A DNA stretch of 64,000 nt, from assembly GCA_024509875.1 (NCBI GenBank), contig JAMPIV010021254.1, forward strand, positions 62,001 to 126,000. The letters run 5' to 3'. Below, in pieces: positions 25,989 to 39,049 of the stretch. The stretch's first letter is position 1, and every line of letters starts with the position of its first letter. The notes beneath the pieces are model-generated. The model saw nothing but the letters and a program-made list of their open reading frames with translations. It was not told where the DNA came from and made no database searches. Both the position numbers and the translations under genes were made by a program. The DNA comes from Oreohelix idahoensis. Taxonomy: Eukaryota; Mollusca; Gastropoda; Stylommatophora; Oreohelicidae.

Positions 25989-26555
25989 TTACCTGCTATT
26001 GAAACTATTACCTCCTCTCTTAGTGCATTTCGGGTGACGTGGGAGTTCATTTATCTCCACAAATCATGTTTGTGCTATTGTCTGAGTTCTTTTGGTGATA
26101 TCTTCTTACGCCATACTGTCAGTCCATCTAATATTTTATCTCTGCGTCTTTTTCTGTCCTTCTTCCCTCAATCCTTCCATTTGTTGCATGTTCCAATCTT
26201 AACACATACCGGTACCCTATTAATTTTGAGTGTATTTTAATCTTTGCAATGGTTTTTCACGTTGTCTCACCCACTTGAGGACCTTATATACTGTAATATC
26301 TGCATGTGTTTCTTCACTGTCAATGTGTAACTTCCATAAAAGTTTACTGGTTCAATGATGCATCGCATAATCATATTTCTTCTTTACTTCTAATGATTTA
26401 CTGCATAATATTTTTTTTTTAAATCACAGTGTTAAATTATAACTCACAAGGAAGAGGATTTAATATTCTCAGGGAATCGCAGGATAGGAACGGCAAACAT
26501 GTCCGCCAATCAGGCATCCAAAGAAGCAAAATAAATAAGAACAAGGCATTACTTA
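25989..26555. other. Unassigned sequence
   Basis: No convincing gene or repeat. T/C-rich in its first half; probably another decayed LINE, but I could not place a motif. Confidence 0.4.
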
Positions 26556-27221
26556 ATAACATTGTTCTTATGTGTTCAGTTTGTAGTCATTCTAAATCTG
26601 CGAGCTTGTCCAGAACAAAGTTCACAGTCTTTTCTATGCGACAGCTCCATATCTTCTGCCTGAGCTCATCACTCTCTGGCCATTTCTGGCATCGTTGGTC
26701 ATCGTGGGCTGGACAGTTTTGAAGAGAGCGTTCAAGGTCTGGATTCCAGGTCCACATGAACTTTCATTAGTGTGAGATATCAAGCGATAGAGGTGGCCTA
26801 GTAGTCTACAGTGGCATGTTCTCGGGCATTAAAGGATGGTCTACATAAACATCAGAACTATTAGCTGATGGGTTGGGTCGGATCTGTTGTATATGGGTCG
26901 GATCTGTTGTATATATCTTCTTCCTTCTTCCACTGGTAGTTGTACTGGTAGTAGATGATGGTTTTGGCCTCTCGATACAGCAAGGGGTGGCTGAATTGTT
27001 CCATTTACCGCCAGCTCTAGATAAAACATCAGCTCTATTATCCACAGTGATTCCCCAATGGGAGCATAACCACTGGATGCAACGGTGGATGATCTTTGGA
27101 TGATGTTAACCTCAGATCTGATATCATGCAGCAAATTTGCATTTCTAGTGTTCTGTACTGATTCCCTGCCATCAATGGTACCTATACCTTGCAGCGGTAT
27201 GGCAGCTTGCGTACCTGACAA
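26556..27221 (-). pseudogene. Second RNase H LINE copy (same family as 5865-7038)
   Basis: The minus strand gives SVQNTRNANLLHDIRSEVNI, then IQRSSTVASSGYAP, followed in other frames by LAVSRGQNHHLLPVQLPVEE and the Cys-rich tail at 26600-26800. It parallels NMMNEIRSELNIIQRSST in the first copy. Several frameshifts and a small local duplication (GGGTCGGATCTGTTGTATAT, about 26874 and 26895). Dead. Confidence 0.75.
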
Positions 27222-27369
27222 TCCCCAGAGCTATGCCAGTGGGAGTTTTACTCCTGGTAGGTTCAACCGAGCTGGACTGGTCTGTGTGGGTAGGGGTCAG
27301 ACCAAAGCTGGTACCCTGGTCCTCCAGGTTGGGGGTTTTAGCATAGGGCTGACACCCCTGTCTATGTAA

Positions 27370-30300
27370 AAAAAAACAATGAAGTTACGGAAACAATAAT
27401 AAATGAACAAACGTTGCTGCGGAATGGACATTAGGAGTCTGTGGCTCGTATGACTATGACGGTGAAAGCCGAAAAGAAGCCACTGACATGAAAACGGATG
27501 TCCTGACCGCAAAACAGGATACAAGAATAGGATTTTGGAATGTCAGGTCAATGAACGAGACAGGTAAACTAAGACAGGTCACGGCAGAAATGAGAAACTA
27601 TAGGTTACACATTCTAGGGAGAAGCGAGAGCAGATGGACAGGGGCAGGAAAAGTTAAAACAGCAACAGGAGAAACAGTACTTTACTCTGGAAAAGAGGAT
27701 GGACAGCACAATGAAGGCGTAGCAATTATTCTACAGAAAGGGATAGAAAGGACATTACTGGAATGGAAACCCATCAACAGCAGACTGATAAGATTAAGAT
27801 TGAGAGGGAGATTCACCAACACTACAATAATACAATGCTATGCACCAACGAATGATAGCGATGAGGAGGTCAAGGATGAATTCTATCAACAACTGCAGAA
27901 AGAAATGGAAGACACACCTAGATATGATCTTGTTATAGTAATGGGAGCCTCAATGCGAAAGTTGGTACACACAATACATATAATGAAAGAACAATGGGGA
28001 AATGCGGCAGCGGAACAGCAAACGGAAATGGGGATAAACTAATAAGTTTCTGTAGCATTAACAACCTGGTCATTGGAGGAACACTTTTCCCACATAAAGA
28101 AATTCACAAATTAACATGGGAATCACCAAATGGTCGGGACAGAAACCAGATAGACCACATCATGGTGAACGGTAGATGGAGACATGCATTACAAGATGTG
28201 AAGGTAAGAAGAGGTGCAGATGTCGGAAGTGATCACCATTTAGTAGTAGCAAAACTGAAAGTGAAATTAAGAAGGGCTGGACCAACTGTAACTACACAGA
28301 AAAGGTTTGACATCAGCAAATCGAAGGACTCCCTTACCAGAAAAGCTTTTGCGGCCGACATAAAGAAACGATATCAGTTTGCCAAAAGTCAGGAAAAGAC
28401 ATTGACTGATGATATAGACCAGAATTTCAACACCATTTCAACAATATACAAGGAAAGCAGCAAATCATGCTTGGGATTCCAGGAAAGGAAGAAGCAAGAC
28501 TGGATAACACCAGAAACATTAAACACCATAACGATGAGAAAGGAAATGAAAAGAAAGAAAACAGAAGCGAAGTCCCCCAGGTTAAAGCAACTATTTAGCG
28601 AACAGTACAGTCAGCTGGACAAGGAAGTTAAACGCCAAACCCGAGCCAACAAAAGGAATTTCCTAGACGATCTTGCAAGATAGGCAGAGGAGGCAGCACT
28701 GAGAAACGAAGAAAGCACAGTATACAAAATAACTTAATTCATCAGCGGAAAACGAGGTGCAAACAATATTACATTAGTAAGAGATAAGCAAGGTAATCTC
28801 ATCACGACAGCAGAGGGACAGGAAACAAGATGGGCAAAGCACTTCAGAGAAACTCTGAACAAGGAACCACCAGAGACACAGTTGAATGTCCCTGAGGCTG
28901 AAAATGATCTAGATGTTAATACAGACATTCCACGAAAGGAAGAAATCATCACGGCAATCAAAAGGTTAAAGAATGGAAAAGCTCCTGGCCTAATTTCTTA
29001 AATGCAGAGCTATTTAAGACAGACCCTGAGTGTCGTGGAATGACGCCGTTTTCACATCACGAATTCTAATAACTCTGGTCCTAGCGGCGCGCCATACATT
29101 GTAAAAAGAAATGATACACCGACCAATGAAAACGCTTTTTTGGTCCCGTGTTTACAACTGCAGGGAGCATAAAGATGGCCAGACCCTACTTTGTGTAACT
29201 TGATTAACTTCGGAATTTTGGTACAGCAGTATAAAAGAAGTATCACATGGCAGAGGTTATAAAAACGATATTAGGGATGTTACTCTTACCCGTAAGTAGT
29301 AATACTTTTACTAATACTATTATAGGACGTGAGAAATCTTAGGTTAAATGCATTCGAAGCTTCAGGTTGGCCTAAGATGAGCTGTTTAAACTATGCATAA
29401 CAGAAAATGCAAGTAGTAACCAAAAACGATTATTATATAGATATGTAAAGCCTAATTCTAAGTATAAGGTAAACTTTAATTGACTAAAATCGTATCAGAA
29501 ATAACGGAGATAATAAAAAAGTAGTTTTTCTACATTGTACAAAGGCCAAACGGTACCCACATTTTAGGATAGTTATTGCATTCTTAGGGGAATTCCGTCT
29601 CGTACATCCGCGGTTAGACTATAAATAGACTCGCCTAACAAAATCCGGTCAGTCACGATTTGAAAAACACAGAATCGGGGAAAGCAGTGCATATATTAAT
29701 GCCAGCGTTTGCCTTTCTGCACTTGTAGCAGACCTTTTTCAACCATTGAGGGCTAGTATTGTGTGTGTACCTGAGGGTAAGAACGAATCTATTTATATGT
29801 ATATAAAAATGTATATAATTGTGTGTAATTATATTGATTAATCCAACTGTGCGATACGATGTGTATAAGATGTGTTAGGAATGGACTGTGTCTTCTGATG
29901 AAACTTACAAGCTCATGTGTATTGCTAGAGGCAAAGCCTGCCTTCGGAAATATTTAATATATTAAGAAAGATGGCTAATTGTGTCTGTAAGTTGGAAAAG
30001 GTATTTAAAGAAGTATTTCTTAAATAGAATGAGACACCTGACAGGAACATAAGGAAGGATGAAAGGGATTGATTCACAGTATCGTTTGACATATTGTTTA
30101 ATAGTTTTACTCACAACCGAATTATTGTATGGAGGCGAATCATGGGACAATACTTATAATTTAAAAGGGTAAAAGTAAATTGAGATCACTTTGTATTAAA
30201 ATGATTGTTGATGACTACACTATACCTTGTGCATCTGCTAACACGCTTATCTGAAACTGTCTATCGTCCCCATCTGTGTCATAAGAGGGGTATGGATAGA

Positions 30301-32585
30301 AAAATACAGGGATTGCGTTTGAATTCATTGCAGGTTTAATCCTTTAACACAAGTTTCAAAATCAGAAGAGGCTACTCTTACAAAAGTTGCAACGTATGCA
30401 GTGCCAGTTGGTGATAGCAGGCCCGTCATCACGTAGTACTTACTGGAACGAGTTCATCTGAAATTATATTTCCAGCATATAAGGGAGCCATCTGCCGTGA
30501 TAAAGATAAGTTGCTAAATGCAACTGTACAGCTTATCCAGATCAATTAAAGACATATACGAACCCAGTTTGTGATGACCAAACTAAAATAGTGTTTCTAT
30601 AAACTTCTAGTAATAATAATAAACAATCCTACATGTGAATGGTAAAGCAAGCTAAAGTTGTCTACAAGAGGATAGACATTTTGACCCAAGATATAAACAT
30701 TCGTTAACTATTATTATTTATTTAATGTTGTAAATTATTTGAGTTTAACACTTTTCAAACAGAAAAGAGAAACTGTTTAATTAAATTGTACATATTCACC
30801 AGAAGACTTTTTTAGATTCCTTAAGTTGAATTATAGTTCTTGTTGGTGGATATAGTTATATAAAATTACCCCTAGTAGAGTCAGAAACATATTACATACC
30901 ATAATCACAGCAGCGGATTAGGAGAGGTAGCAGTTAGGGACTACATCACCATCTTCTCTGGGAACTTACATAGCTTGACCCTACCTTTGTGTCTGTACAC
31001 CCTTACTCTCTTCAGAGAAGGGGGTATTACTGATAAGACCAGACTCTTATCTGTCACTATCCTGGTATCATCTGATACACCTTTATGTCCAGGATATCTA
31101 CAATTCTATAACATCTCAAACCTCTCGCGACACTGAGCGAGCAGCAGAACTATTAGTACTACTATTTGCACAAGTCTGGAAAACAGGGACAACACCAACG
31201 GAGTGGAACAAAGGAATAATTGTCAAATTGCCCAAGAAGGGCAACAATAGGAGAGGAATCACTCTTCTCTCAGTTCCCAGCAAAATACTAGGCAGAATAA
31301 TTATACAGAGAATTTCAAAAGCAATAGACCACAAACTGAGAAAAGAACAAGCAGGATTTAGAAAGAACAGAAGATGTGCAGATCACATATACTGTATATA
31401 CCCTCAGGAACATCATAGATCAGTGCTCAGAATGGCAGAGACAGCTGTACATTAATTTCGTTGATTTTGAGAAGGCTTTTGACAGTATACATAGTGACAG
31501 TCTATGGAAAATACTGAGGGCTAGGGAATTCCAAAACGCAGAGTGTCCATCATAAAAAGCCTCTATGCCAACTTTACATGTAGCGTTGGGCAGAGCAGCC
31601 TAACTTTTGAGGTGAAGACAGGAGTACAACAAGGATGCCCAGTTATCAACCAGTTTATTTTTAACAGTCATAGACTGGGTGATGCGTCAGACAACAGAGG
31701 GCAGTCCAAGAGGAATAAGACAGACTACATTTTCTACATTGGAAGATCTGGAATATGCAGATGACATTGCACTACTCGCACATTCTCATCAACACATTCA
31801 GGAAAAAACGGATAGACTTAATAAGTATAGCCAGCAGGTGGACCTGAACATCAATCTAAAGAAGACAGAGGTCATGATGCTCAATGTGAGCAACCCTGAG
31901 CCCATAACAGTAAGGAATCAGAAACTGGAACAAACAGACACCTTCACATACCTAGGACGCCTAGTAACACCAGACGTCGTAGCAAGCAAAGACATAAATA
32001 ACAGAACGAACAAAGCAAGAACAGCCTTTGTTACTCTAAACAACATCTGGAAGTCCTCGCAGTACAGCACAAACACAAAATTCAGATTATATGAGGGCTG
32101 TGTACTTTATGTGCCTCTCAATGGTGCGGAATGTTGGAGAGTAACAGAGAAGGAAATGTTGAAATTGTCCTCTTTCCACACAATCTGCCTAAGAAAAATT
32201 CACCGAATCTTTTGGCCGAATACCATCACCAACCAAGAACTGCTTACTCGGAGCAACCAAGAGGACATGCACACCATCATAGCTGGCAGACGCTGGAGCT
32301 GGGTTGGCCATGTCCTCAGAAGAGACCCCGATGCCATCACAAGAACAGCTATGTTATGGACCCCGGAAGGAAAACGAAAGAGAGGCCGACCAAAAAGAAC
32401 TTGGCGGAGGAGTGTGGAGGCTGAGATGCAAAGAATGAACCAGATTTGGGTCACTGTACGAAGGATGGCCGCCGACCGAGCAAAGTGGAGTCAATTTGTT
32501 GTTGCCCTACAAGACGCCACCAGACGTAATGGCCACTGACTGCTTTGACGGTCGGTGGCTAAGGATCAAAGAAAAGAAGAAGAAA
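27370..32585 (+). pseudogene. Near-full-length LINE (AP-endonuclease + RT), split by a solo LTR
   Basis: The endonuclease starts at 27488 (RIGFWNVRSMNETGKLRQV; ESRW with its catalytic Glu). A one-base loss near 27947 shifts frame at the usual GD-NA motif; the second frame (27994-28683) keeps NQIDHIMVNGRWR and SDHHLVV. TAG at 28681 and more damage follow, then NGKAPG. At 29031-31132 a solo LTR interrupts. RT resumes at 31138 (ERAAELLVLLFAQVWKTG; WNKGIIVKLPKKG), with VDFEKAFDS (two Asp), GVQQGCP and LEYADDIALL catalytic motifs. The last frame, 31679-32539, ends [13 protein letters not shown]. The 3' UTR ends in (GAA)n. 5' UTR sequence may begin near 27225. RTE-like by architecture; inactive. 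Further 3' copies: 16464-16800 and 39050-39590. Confidence 0.9.
29031..31132 (+). mobile_element. Solo LTR inserted in the LINE RT domain
   Basis: A 2102-bp block beginning TGTCGTGGAATG and ending CTCTCGCGACA, flanked by a 5-bp target duplication CTGAG (29026-29030 and 31133-31137). Removing it with one CTGAG rejoins the LINE at the expected residues (DPE then RAAEL). A TATAAAAG box lies at about 29230. No coding frame or second LTR, so it is a recombined solo LTR of a Ty3/Gypsy-like element. Similar, in reverse, to 45945-48249. Confidence 0.9.
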
Positions 32586-32596
32586 GATTTTCAGAG

Positions 32597-33290
32597 AAAA
32601 TAGGACAAAAATGAACATTTCAATTAGTCTGTCATCTAGTAATATATATTCTCTTGAATCTAAATATGTCAAAAGGATTTGTCAAAACAAATTTTAAGTA
32701 GGTTTATTTTTATTTTACAAATTGTATTTTCTTCAGAAATTCTGCTTTTCGTATGAAGAAAATCATGAATTTCTCAGAACCTTGTTTTATGTTACTAATT
32801 TTCTTACAACATGCATATTTCTTACTCAATCAAAATGAGATTTAATACAAATACTTTCCATGTACAGTATCACTTTTTGTCATATCCGATTTGTGATATC
32901 TTATCAAAACTTTGATTTCTTGCTAATAATGTTTGTAAAACTTTGAAAAATATGTTACTATTTTTACTAACTTTGAAGTTCTGTATCTCAGAATGTACTA
33001 GAGTTATCAAAAAATCTAATCTGACGAGAGTGTTAAAATACAATGATAAGCTTCCATTTTAACATTGGTGCTCATAACTAAACAAATAAAAAAAAAGCCT
33101 TAGTGAATTGAAAAATAGGATTAAAATCCAAAATGGCCGCCGTTTCGATGGCAACCATTAGCATGATATCACCAAGGGCGTTGATATGCATAACTTTTAT
33201 TTTTTGTAAGTTAACCCTGTGATTTGTATCGAACTCCTCTAGTTATTTATGAAAAGCTCGCCCTTTTACTGTATGTTGTCAAATGTAATC
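32597..33290 (+). repeat. Uninterrupted copy of the old repeat split at 9.6-12.5 kb
   Basis: Aligns first with 9575-9990 and then directly with 12164-12542, with no equivalent of the 2.17 kb H1/protamine-like block nor of the 97-bp LINE tail. It therefore acts as an empty-site reference. Confidence 0.75.
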
Positions 33291-33299
33291 GCGTTACTG

Positions 33300-33490
33300 C
33301 TCGCATAATTTTTTTTTCGAATGAAAGATCCATAGAACATAAGCATTGTCTTAGTGCTGGCACCCATCCATCTCCTTTAGACTATATGACTATGGTTTTT
33401 AATCATCTGCAACTCTGCACACGTTTACCTATCCTTTTGTTTCAGGCGCAGCTGTTGGTTCAGTTAATGCCTAGGGAATTTGATGGATGA
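33300..33490 (-). pseudogene. Possible LINE RT fragment
   Basis: CTTAGTGCTGGCACCCATCC at about 33350 matches the LINE at about 14585 (same strand sense), and ATGCCTAGGGAATTT near 33469 recalls the YLGI-type RT motif also seen at 44300. Too decayed to define ends. Confidence 0.3.
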
Positions 33491-34830
33491 CACTGAGCTT
33501 ATTTTATATCCCTGCATATTTACATCAAATGTCCTGTTTTTAACAATCCTAGTTCTACTAAAATTACTCTCATTGTCTACTTTGCCTTTAGCCGGAGTGC
33601 CCATTTTACCATCCATTTTGATACTTTTTGTCAGAAATACAAACTGCAGATCCTTTTATAATGTTGGAAGACTTTTTCCAGTATCCCATGTGACAGCATC
33701 ATCTGTAAGTTATAGCAGTTAATGTTTTTTTTAAGTCTATAAATTAAGTTAGTAACCATTATTGTAAACATTGTTTAAGATAATGCAAATCATTAAGGAT
33801 TTTCATTTTCATGTTCACATAATTGTAGTTTTTAATTGATTACTGTTAGGAAGTTTATTTCTTCTATAATTTACTCGTGTTTTTTGTCAGGATGAGCATT
33901 GCCATAATAACCATTATATCCAGCTCCCACGTGGATTCTTGTCTGATTTTTTAATTAAATGCATATAATATTAAAGATGTTCGTTGCTTAATTTACTTTG
34001 TCCATTGTTATTGAGAGTTCTGTTTTATTCTTATATTTGACTTGGTTACGTGCTTAATTATGGTTACTCAAGACTGTGAAAGTAGTAACGACGTGTAATA
34101 TTGAAGGACATTTGAAGTACATCTCAACGGTAGCATTGCAACGAACTTGATCGATTGAAGAAGGCGTTCTCAAACGACTGACATCTCGTTTTAATAACAT
34201 ATTTCTACATAACATTTTGTATGGAATTACACAGCACTGTTCATGCATATTAGAAGTCACTGCTATTAGAATTTAATCACAGAATCTAGGAATTACTCCT
34301 GACCTAGTTCTTCAGTACTTTTAGTGACTATAATACTGTCCACAGTTAGTTCTTCTTCGAATCTTTAGATTAAATTTTCTAAGCTATATCTATATATTTC
34401 ATTGCTACGATTTGCTTTACATTTTTATCTCTCGTATGAAGAAAGTTATTCATTTGGCTTCACACGCCATAACATCTGCCAGCTTTAATCTCGTCATGTA
34501 TTCCAATTTGGACGGTAACGTCCTTAAAAATGCCTATATTATTAGAGCGTTCGCTAGGCAGGTATTTTCATTTATATCACCTTATCGTGAATATGATTGT
34601 CTCGTATTTATATTTGAACACTGTAACATGGTTTCCCATAGCCTTCTTAAACTTAGTCTATAATGTTAGTTGCTTATCCTTTACAGGATGTGGCAATCAA
34701 CTCCAGCTTTTATTGGCTGTTTGTGATTTTTCTAGATAATTCTTTTCTTTCAGTAGTTTGTCATTGCTTTCTGAACGGTACGGCGCTTATACCATTGTTA
34801 AAAATCCACACAAAGCGATCTGCTACCAAA
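33491..34830. other. Unassigned AT-rich region
   Basis: Several frames of 60-83 codons without recognisable domains. No tandem repeat, RNA gene or LTR terminus found. Confidence 0.45.
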
Positions 34831-34833
34831 CCG

Positions 34834-34906
34834 CTTGCAGCAGGCTTCGAACCTGGTATATCTGGATTATGAAACTGCGTTCATATCCATTAGGCCACAG
34901 ACGCCG
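34834..34906 (-). pseudogene. tRNA-Met-like sequence (tRNA pseudogene or SINE head)
   Basis: The minus strand has box A-like TGGCCTAATGGATA, an anticodon-loop-like TTCATAATC (CAT) and box B GGTTCGAAGCC, about 73 nt. The acceptor stem does not pair well, so a working tRNA gene is unlikely. Confidence 0.45.
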
Positions 34907-35163
34907 ACTATAATGACATTTTGTAAAGTGGATATACCACACAATTATGAACACATCCGTCAAGCCCAAAGGCAACACAAAGAATCCCCCTTAGGTAACT
35001 GTGCGTTTTACGTAACATAGTATAGTATGCGCTCTTCGTAATATTGTATCAGTGAGGGGTGCTCCATGGTGCAACAATCAGCGCGACTAGAATAAACCTG
35101 TCACGACAACTTCCCACCATGGAACGACCCTCAACAATTACCTCCTCTATCTTGTGAGAAGTT

Positions 35164-35612
35164 GAGGAAGTTGAGGGGAACTGCGGTAAGACGTGGAATA
35201 CAATGGGTGGGTTTGAAAAAAATCGAAAAAAGGTGATTCGTCTTACGAGGACAAAAGACAAAGAAAATAGTCTACGTTACGGCCACAAGGCCTTCGTCAG
35301 GAAAGGAAAGAAAGTGAAGTCTAGATAGGACACATAAAAAACTTAATAAAATAATAAAATAAAAACTGGGTACTTCCCTGAAGGCAAGAACCGAAATTCG
35401 CTGTCTGTTGAAGAGCGAATTTCGGTTCTTGCCTTCAGGGAAGTACCCAGTTTTTATTTTATTATTTTATTAAGTTTTTTATGTGTCCTATCTAGACTTC
35501 ACTTTCTTTCCTTTCCTGACGAAGGCCTTGTGGCCGTAACGTAGACTATTTTCTTTGTCTTTTGTCCTCGTAAGACGAATCACCTTTTTTCGATTTTTTT
35601 TCAAACCCACCC
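35164..35612. mobile_element. Foldback element: near-perfect 198-bp-arm palindrome
   Basis: Arms 35205-35402 and 35414-35612 are exact reverse complements except for one extra T in the right arm; the spacer is 11 nt. With a 41-nt lead (35164-35204) the block is flanked by a 13-bp direct repeat CTTGTGAGAAGTT (35151-35163 and 35613-35625), as expected for a target duplication. Each arm carries a hammerhead-like motif. A single strand could fold into a hairpin of about 200 bp. Confidence 0.92.
35516..35540 (+). ncRNA. Hammerhead-ribozyme-like motif (degenerate)
   Basis: CTGACGA (fits CUGANGA), then a GGCC-TTGT-GGCC stem II, then GTAAC where a hammerhead has GAAAC. The mirror copy is at 35276-35300 on the minus strand. 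Penelope-like retroelements carry hammerheads of this form (family knowledge). The changed GAAA core base suggests it no longer cleaves; stems I and III were not established. Confidence 0.45.
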
Positions 35613-36179
35613 CTTGTGAGAAGTTCTAAACCTCACTTTGCTCTTAGCACTCTTATGAGATTCATTTAACTCTGTGGCCCCTGTCGTAAATTTTTAAAGA
35701 TAGGTCAGAAGATATTTATGGTCCCGTCTGAGCAGAGGTGATAGTGGTAAATATGTGAGAATAAAGGTGTAAGAAATAGATTTTCACGAGGGAATAGTGT
35801 AAGAGGAAGATCTGTCTCTGGAGTGAGTAGTTTCTCTAGTCCAGCCAATTTATGCGACTATATTTTAATATCAGACGACCTTTCTCTCCCTATATGAAAT
35901 ATAAGTTACACTACACACGCCCACACAATTATGTGACAACAATACGCACACACGTGAAAACTATGGATAATTATGTAAATAAATATTAGACAAACATAAA
36001 GGTATGTTGTCAGGCACTGGTAAGAAATAAAAAGTAGAACACTAGACAACAGAAAAACAACAGACGTGAGTGGCTTACCCAGGACTGGAACCCAGGACCT
36101 TCCGTGCGACAACCCCGCCTAGCTATGCAAGCAAATCACACTATCCTCCCTGCCATTTAGGCATCACCAAACACATGAT

Positions 36180-36513
36180 CACCCGTGTGTTGCCGGGGCC
36201 CGAAAGGGGAGCAAAGAATAGTAACACTGCACCCTACCACGCATGTCGTAAAAAGCGACTAAGGAGGGTTGGGCATGGGGCTGTTTACCCCATCCCGTAA
36301 AAACTTTGCACAGTGGGCTGATCACCTGCTTGCCAACCAATCTGATTACGGAAACAACGATAGATTGTTTGGTCTGTTTCTGTTCCACAAAGACGCCACT
36401 AGGCGTGGTGGAAACAGCGATAGATTGATCAATTTGTTGTTGCCCTAAGACGCCACTAGGCGTACTGGCCACATACTGCTTTGCCGGTTGGTGGCTAAGG
36501 ATGGAAGAAGAAG
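36180..36513 (+). mobile_element. 334-bp non-autonomous element with LINE-type 3' end
   Basis: Flanked by an 11-bp target duplication AAACACATGAT (36169-36179 and 36514-36524). The 3' half matches the element at 17535-17745, including both AGACGCCACTAGGCGT modules, and ends TTGGTGGCTAAGGATGGAAG plus AAGAAG. Its 5' part is present only here, so the 17.5 kb copy is a 5' truncation. Confidence 0.88.
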
Positions 36514-36675
36514 AAACACATGATGCTTCGATGACAGGTCATTAGTGCGAACCGCCGCAAGTCATAACACCGGAAATTTACCAGGAGTATGGAAGAAGAA
36601 GAAGAAGAATGGGTCTGACCAACACACTAAGTTAAGTTTTGTTTAGTTTATTATCACTTAAACTTTACAACATCA

Positions 36676-36799
<124 letters not shown>

Positions 36800-39049
36800 C
36801 ATGTTTACAGACATAGGAAAATAACCCAATAAGTGCCCTTCCCCCTTGTTGGAAAAAAAGGATCCCAAAGGAAGTTAATAACCCAAAATGTCAAAGATTA
36901 ACACTAGGGTATATAATAGACAGTAAAGAAAAGAACAAGCTCCCTCTAAAATGCTATCCAGTTTAAAAAAAAAAGAAATAAACAGTAGTTTAAAAAAAGA
37001 ACGAAGTTTGCAGGTACAATGTAACAAAAGAAAATATTTCACTCTCTCTCTTTCTCTGTTATACGTGGCCACTCATTCGCTCCTTACATAATCTGGTGAA
37101 ACAATGGTTTGGACGAATAATCTATGAATGTGCATATAAAGTCCAGTAGTTGGTATCATCCGTATCGGGCCCCAGTCCCACCGATAATAATTAAATTTTA
37201 CACGGGGAACGCCTAATTTGGGGGTAGATCTCTGGATACACAATTGTCACTTAGAATAGTTAATGCCGGAACTCTCTGAGATATGGCATTCCCAGTTAAC
37301 AGCAGGAAAACATATGATTGCTAAAACTGTTAATTATGATGATGATGATACTCCTGTCGGCTTGCTCTGGGGTGAATGCCGATTATGAAACAGCGTATTC
37401 TCCTGGATAAAATCCACTTTGGTAAACGACTGTCAGAAGTCTGGGAAAATGTTATGTATATTGCCACAGCGGGCTGATAAAATTTAATGGAAAAATCTGG
37501 GTATTTTGTAATTCCCATTACTCAAATTTACAGTTAAAAAATGTTAGTGTGTCGCCTGGGCAATTCCTGTTCACACCGGTACGAGGATGAACACCAAGGA
37601 AAAAAACGACAATTTTTATTCCTTCAGTAACTGAGGAAAAGACCACAATAGAAAACCGCTGGCCGCTGGGTGTTGATCCAGTACTGTATTAGAAAGAAAA
37701 CAAAACATTTAACCAAACTGACAATATCCTTTGCCATCAAGCGTAAGGTATGATCTCTTATCCTCTCCGTCACCTAATTAAATTAAAAGGCACACGGTAT
37801 CTTAGCCTATACTATCGCGCGTCGCTTAACGAGTACGGGTTTGGTAAAGGCTTACCGCCTTTCCCCACTCCGACCCAGTAAAACACTCAGTGTACAATGT
37901 CAGTCATAATTTAATTATGACTACGCTCCCTTAACAAATATTGCTTGTCATTACTAGCTAGTTGATTGTCGGCGTCTATCGTTTTTACACATGATATTAA
38001 ACACTAGCCACTATATAATTACACACAAGGAAAATATAATGCGCATTCCACTCTGTCACATTATCCGTCACTCATAGCATGTTACTTATTCAGCTAAACC
38101 GTATCTTCTGGTGTAAAAAATGGTTGATGGATTTTTTACATTAAGCTGAACAACTGGTAAGAAAATATCTACGCGTTTGCTATTTCGCTAGTCTTAACGC
38201 TAGGGACTCACAGTGAATAAAATGGTAAAACTTTAACACATTTAACACTTAAGCACAACTTATATTATTACCAGAAAAACAGAATAATCCCCACGAAGGC
38301 TATTAACGCACTATTTCACACAGGTTCTAGCGTACGCGTTTAGATTATCCAAAATTTCCTGAGAGACTTGATAACTGATTTGGAAAGAGCGCAGTATATA
38401 TACAGATTTTGTGCAATATCTCTACAAGATGTCACAGTTCACAACTTCGTCGTATCAGGGAAAAATCAACGAGCTTGGCTTCCGAGATAAAGGATTCTAC
38501 TGATCGCTCACTCGCGATGCCGAACGACACCAGAAGACATCCCCTGCGAACGGGTCTTCTTAGATTTCGTCCCCCTGCCATAGATCAAATACTTAATTCC
38601 CCTGAAAATGTCGGACATCAAAGGTGGTCGGAAAGTATTATTATCGCCCTTGAATTTGCTACAGAGTCTGTTCTTTTTCCCCACGTGCTTTCTGTCATTA
38701 TCAATTATTGACAGATCCGCTCGCGTGAGAACTCAGGTAAACAGACCGGTTCGCTCCACTGTTATCTGGCATGTTGTGAAAATATGTAAACAACTCATTA
38801 GCGCAAGAAAGACAGGAAAAATAGGCGTGGCTTCAAAAGTGAGTCAACAGACAGCGAATTGCATGGTTTTGCCTTCGCAAAACATACACACTAACTGAGG
38901 AAACGAAGGTGGTCGAATCTCCGTGGCTATATTTACATACACGTCCCCCCCCCCCCCCCCACCCGATACAGTGTTCGAAAAAAGGTAATTTATCATCTGT
39001 GTATGACTTCAGTGCACAGAATAAAGCTGGGGGAAAGTAACACAACATA

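Noticed and set aside
36060..36135. Another tRNA-headed SINE on the minus strand
   Set aside because: A GGTTCCAGTCC box B-like word is present, but box A is poor and the surrounding insertion reads more like a (GAA)n-tailed plus-strand element; not enough support.
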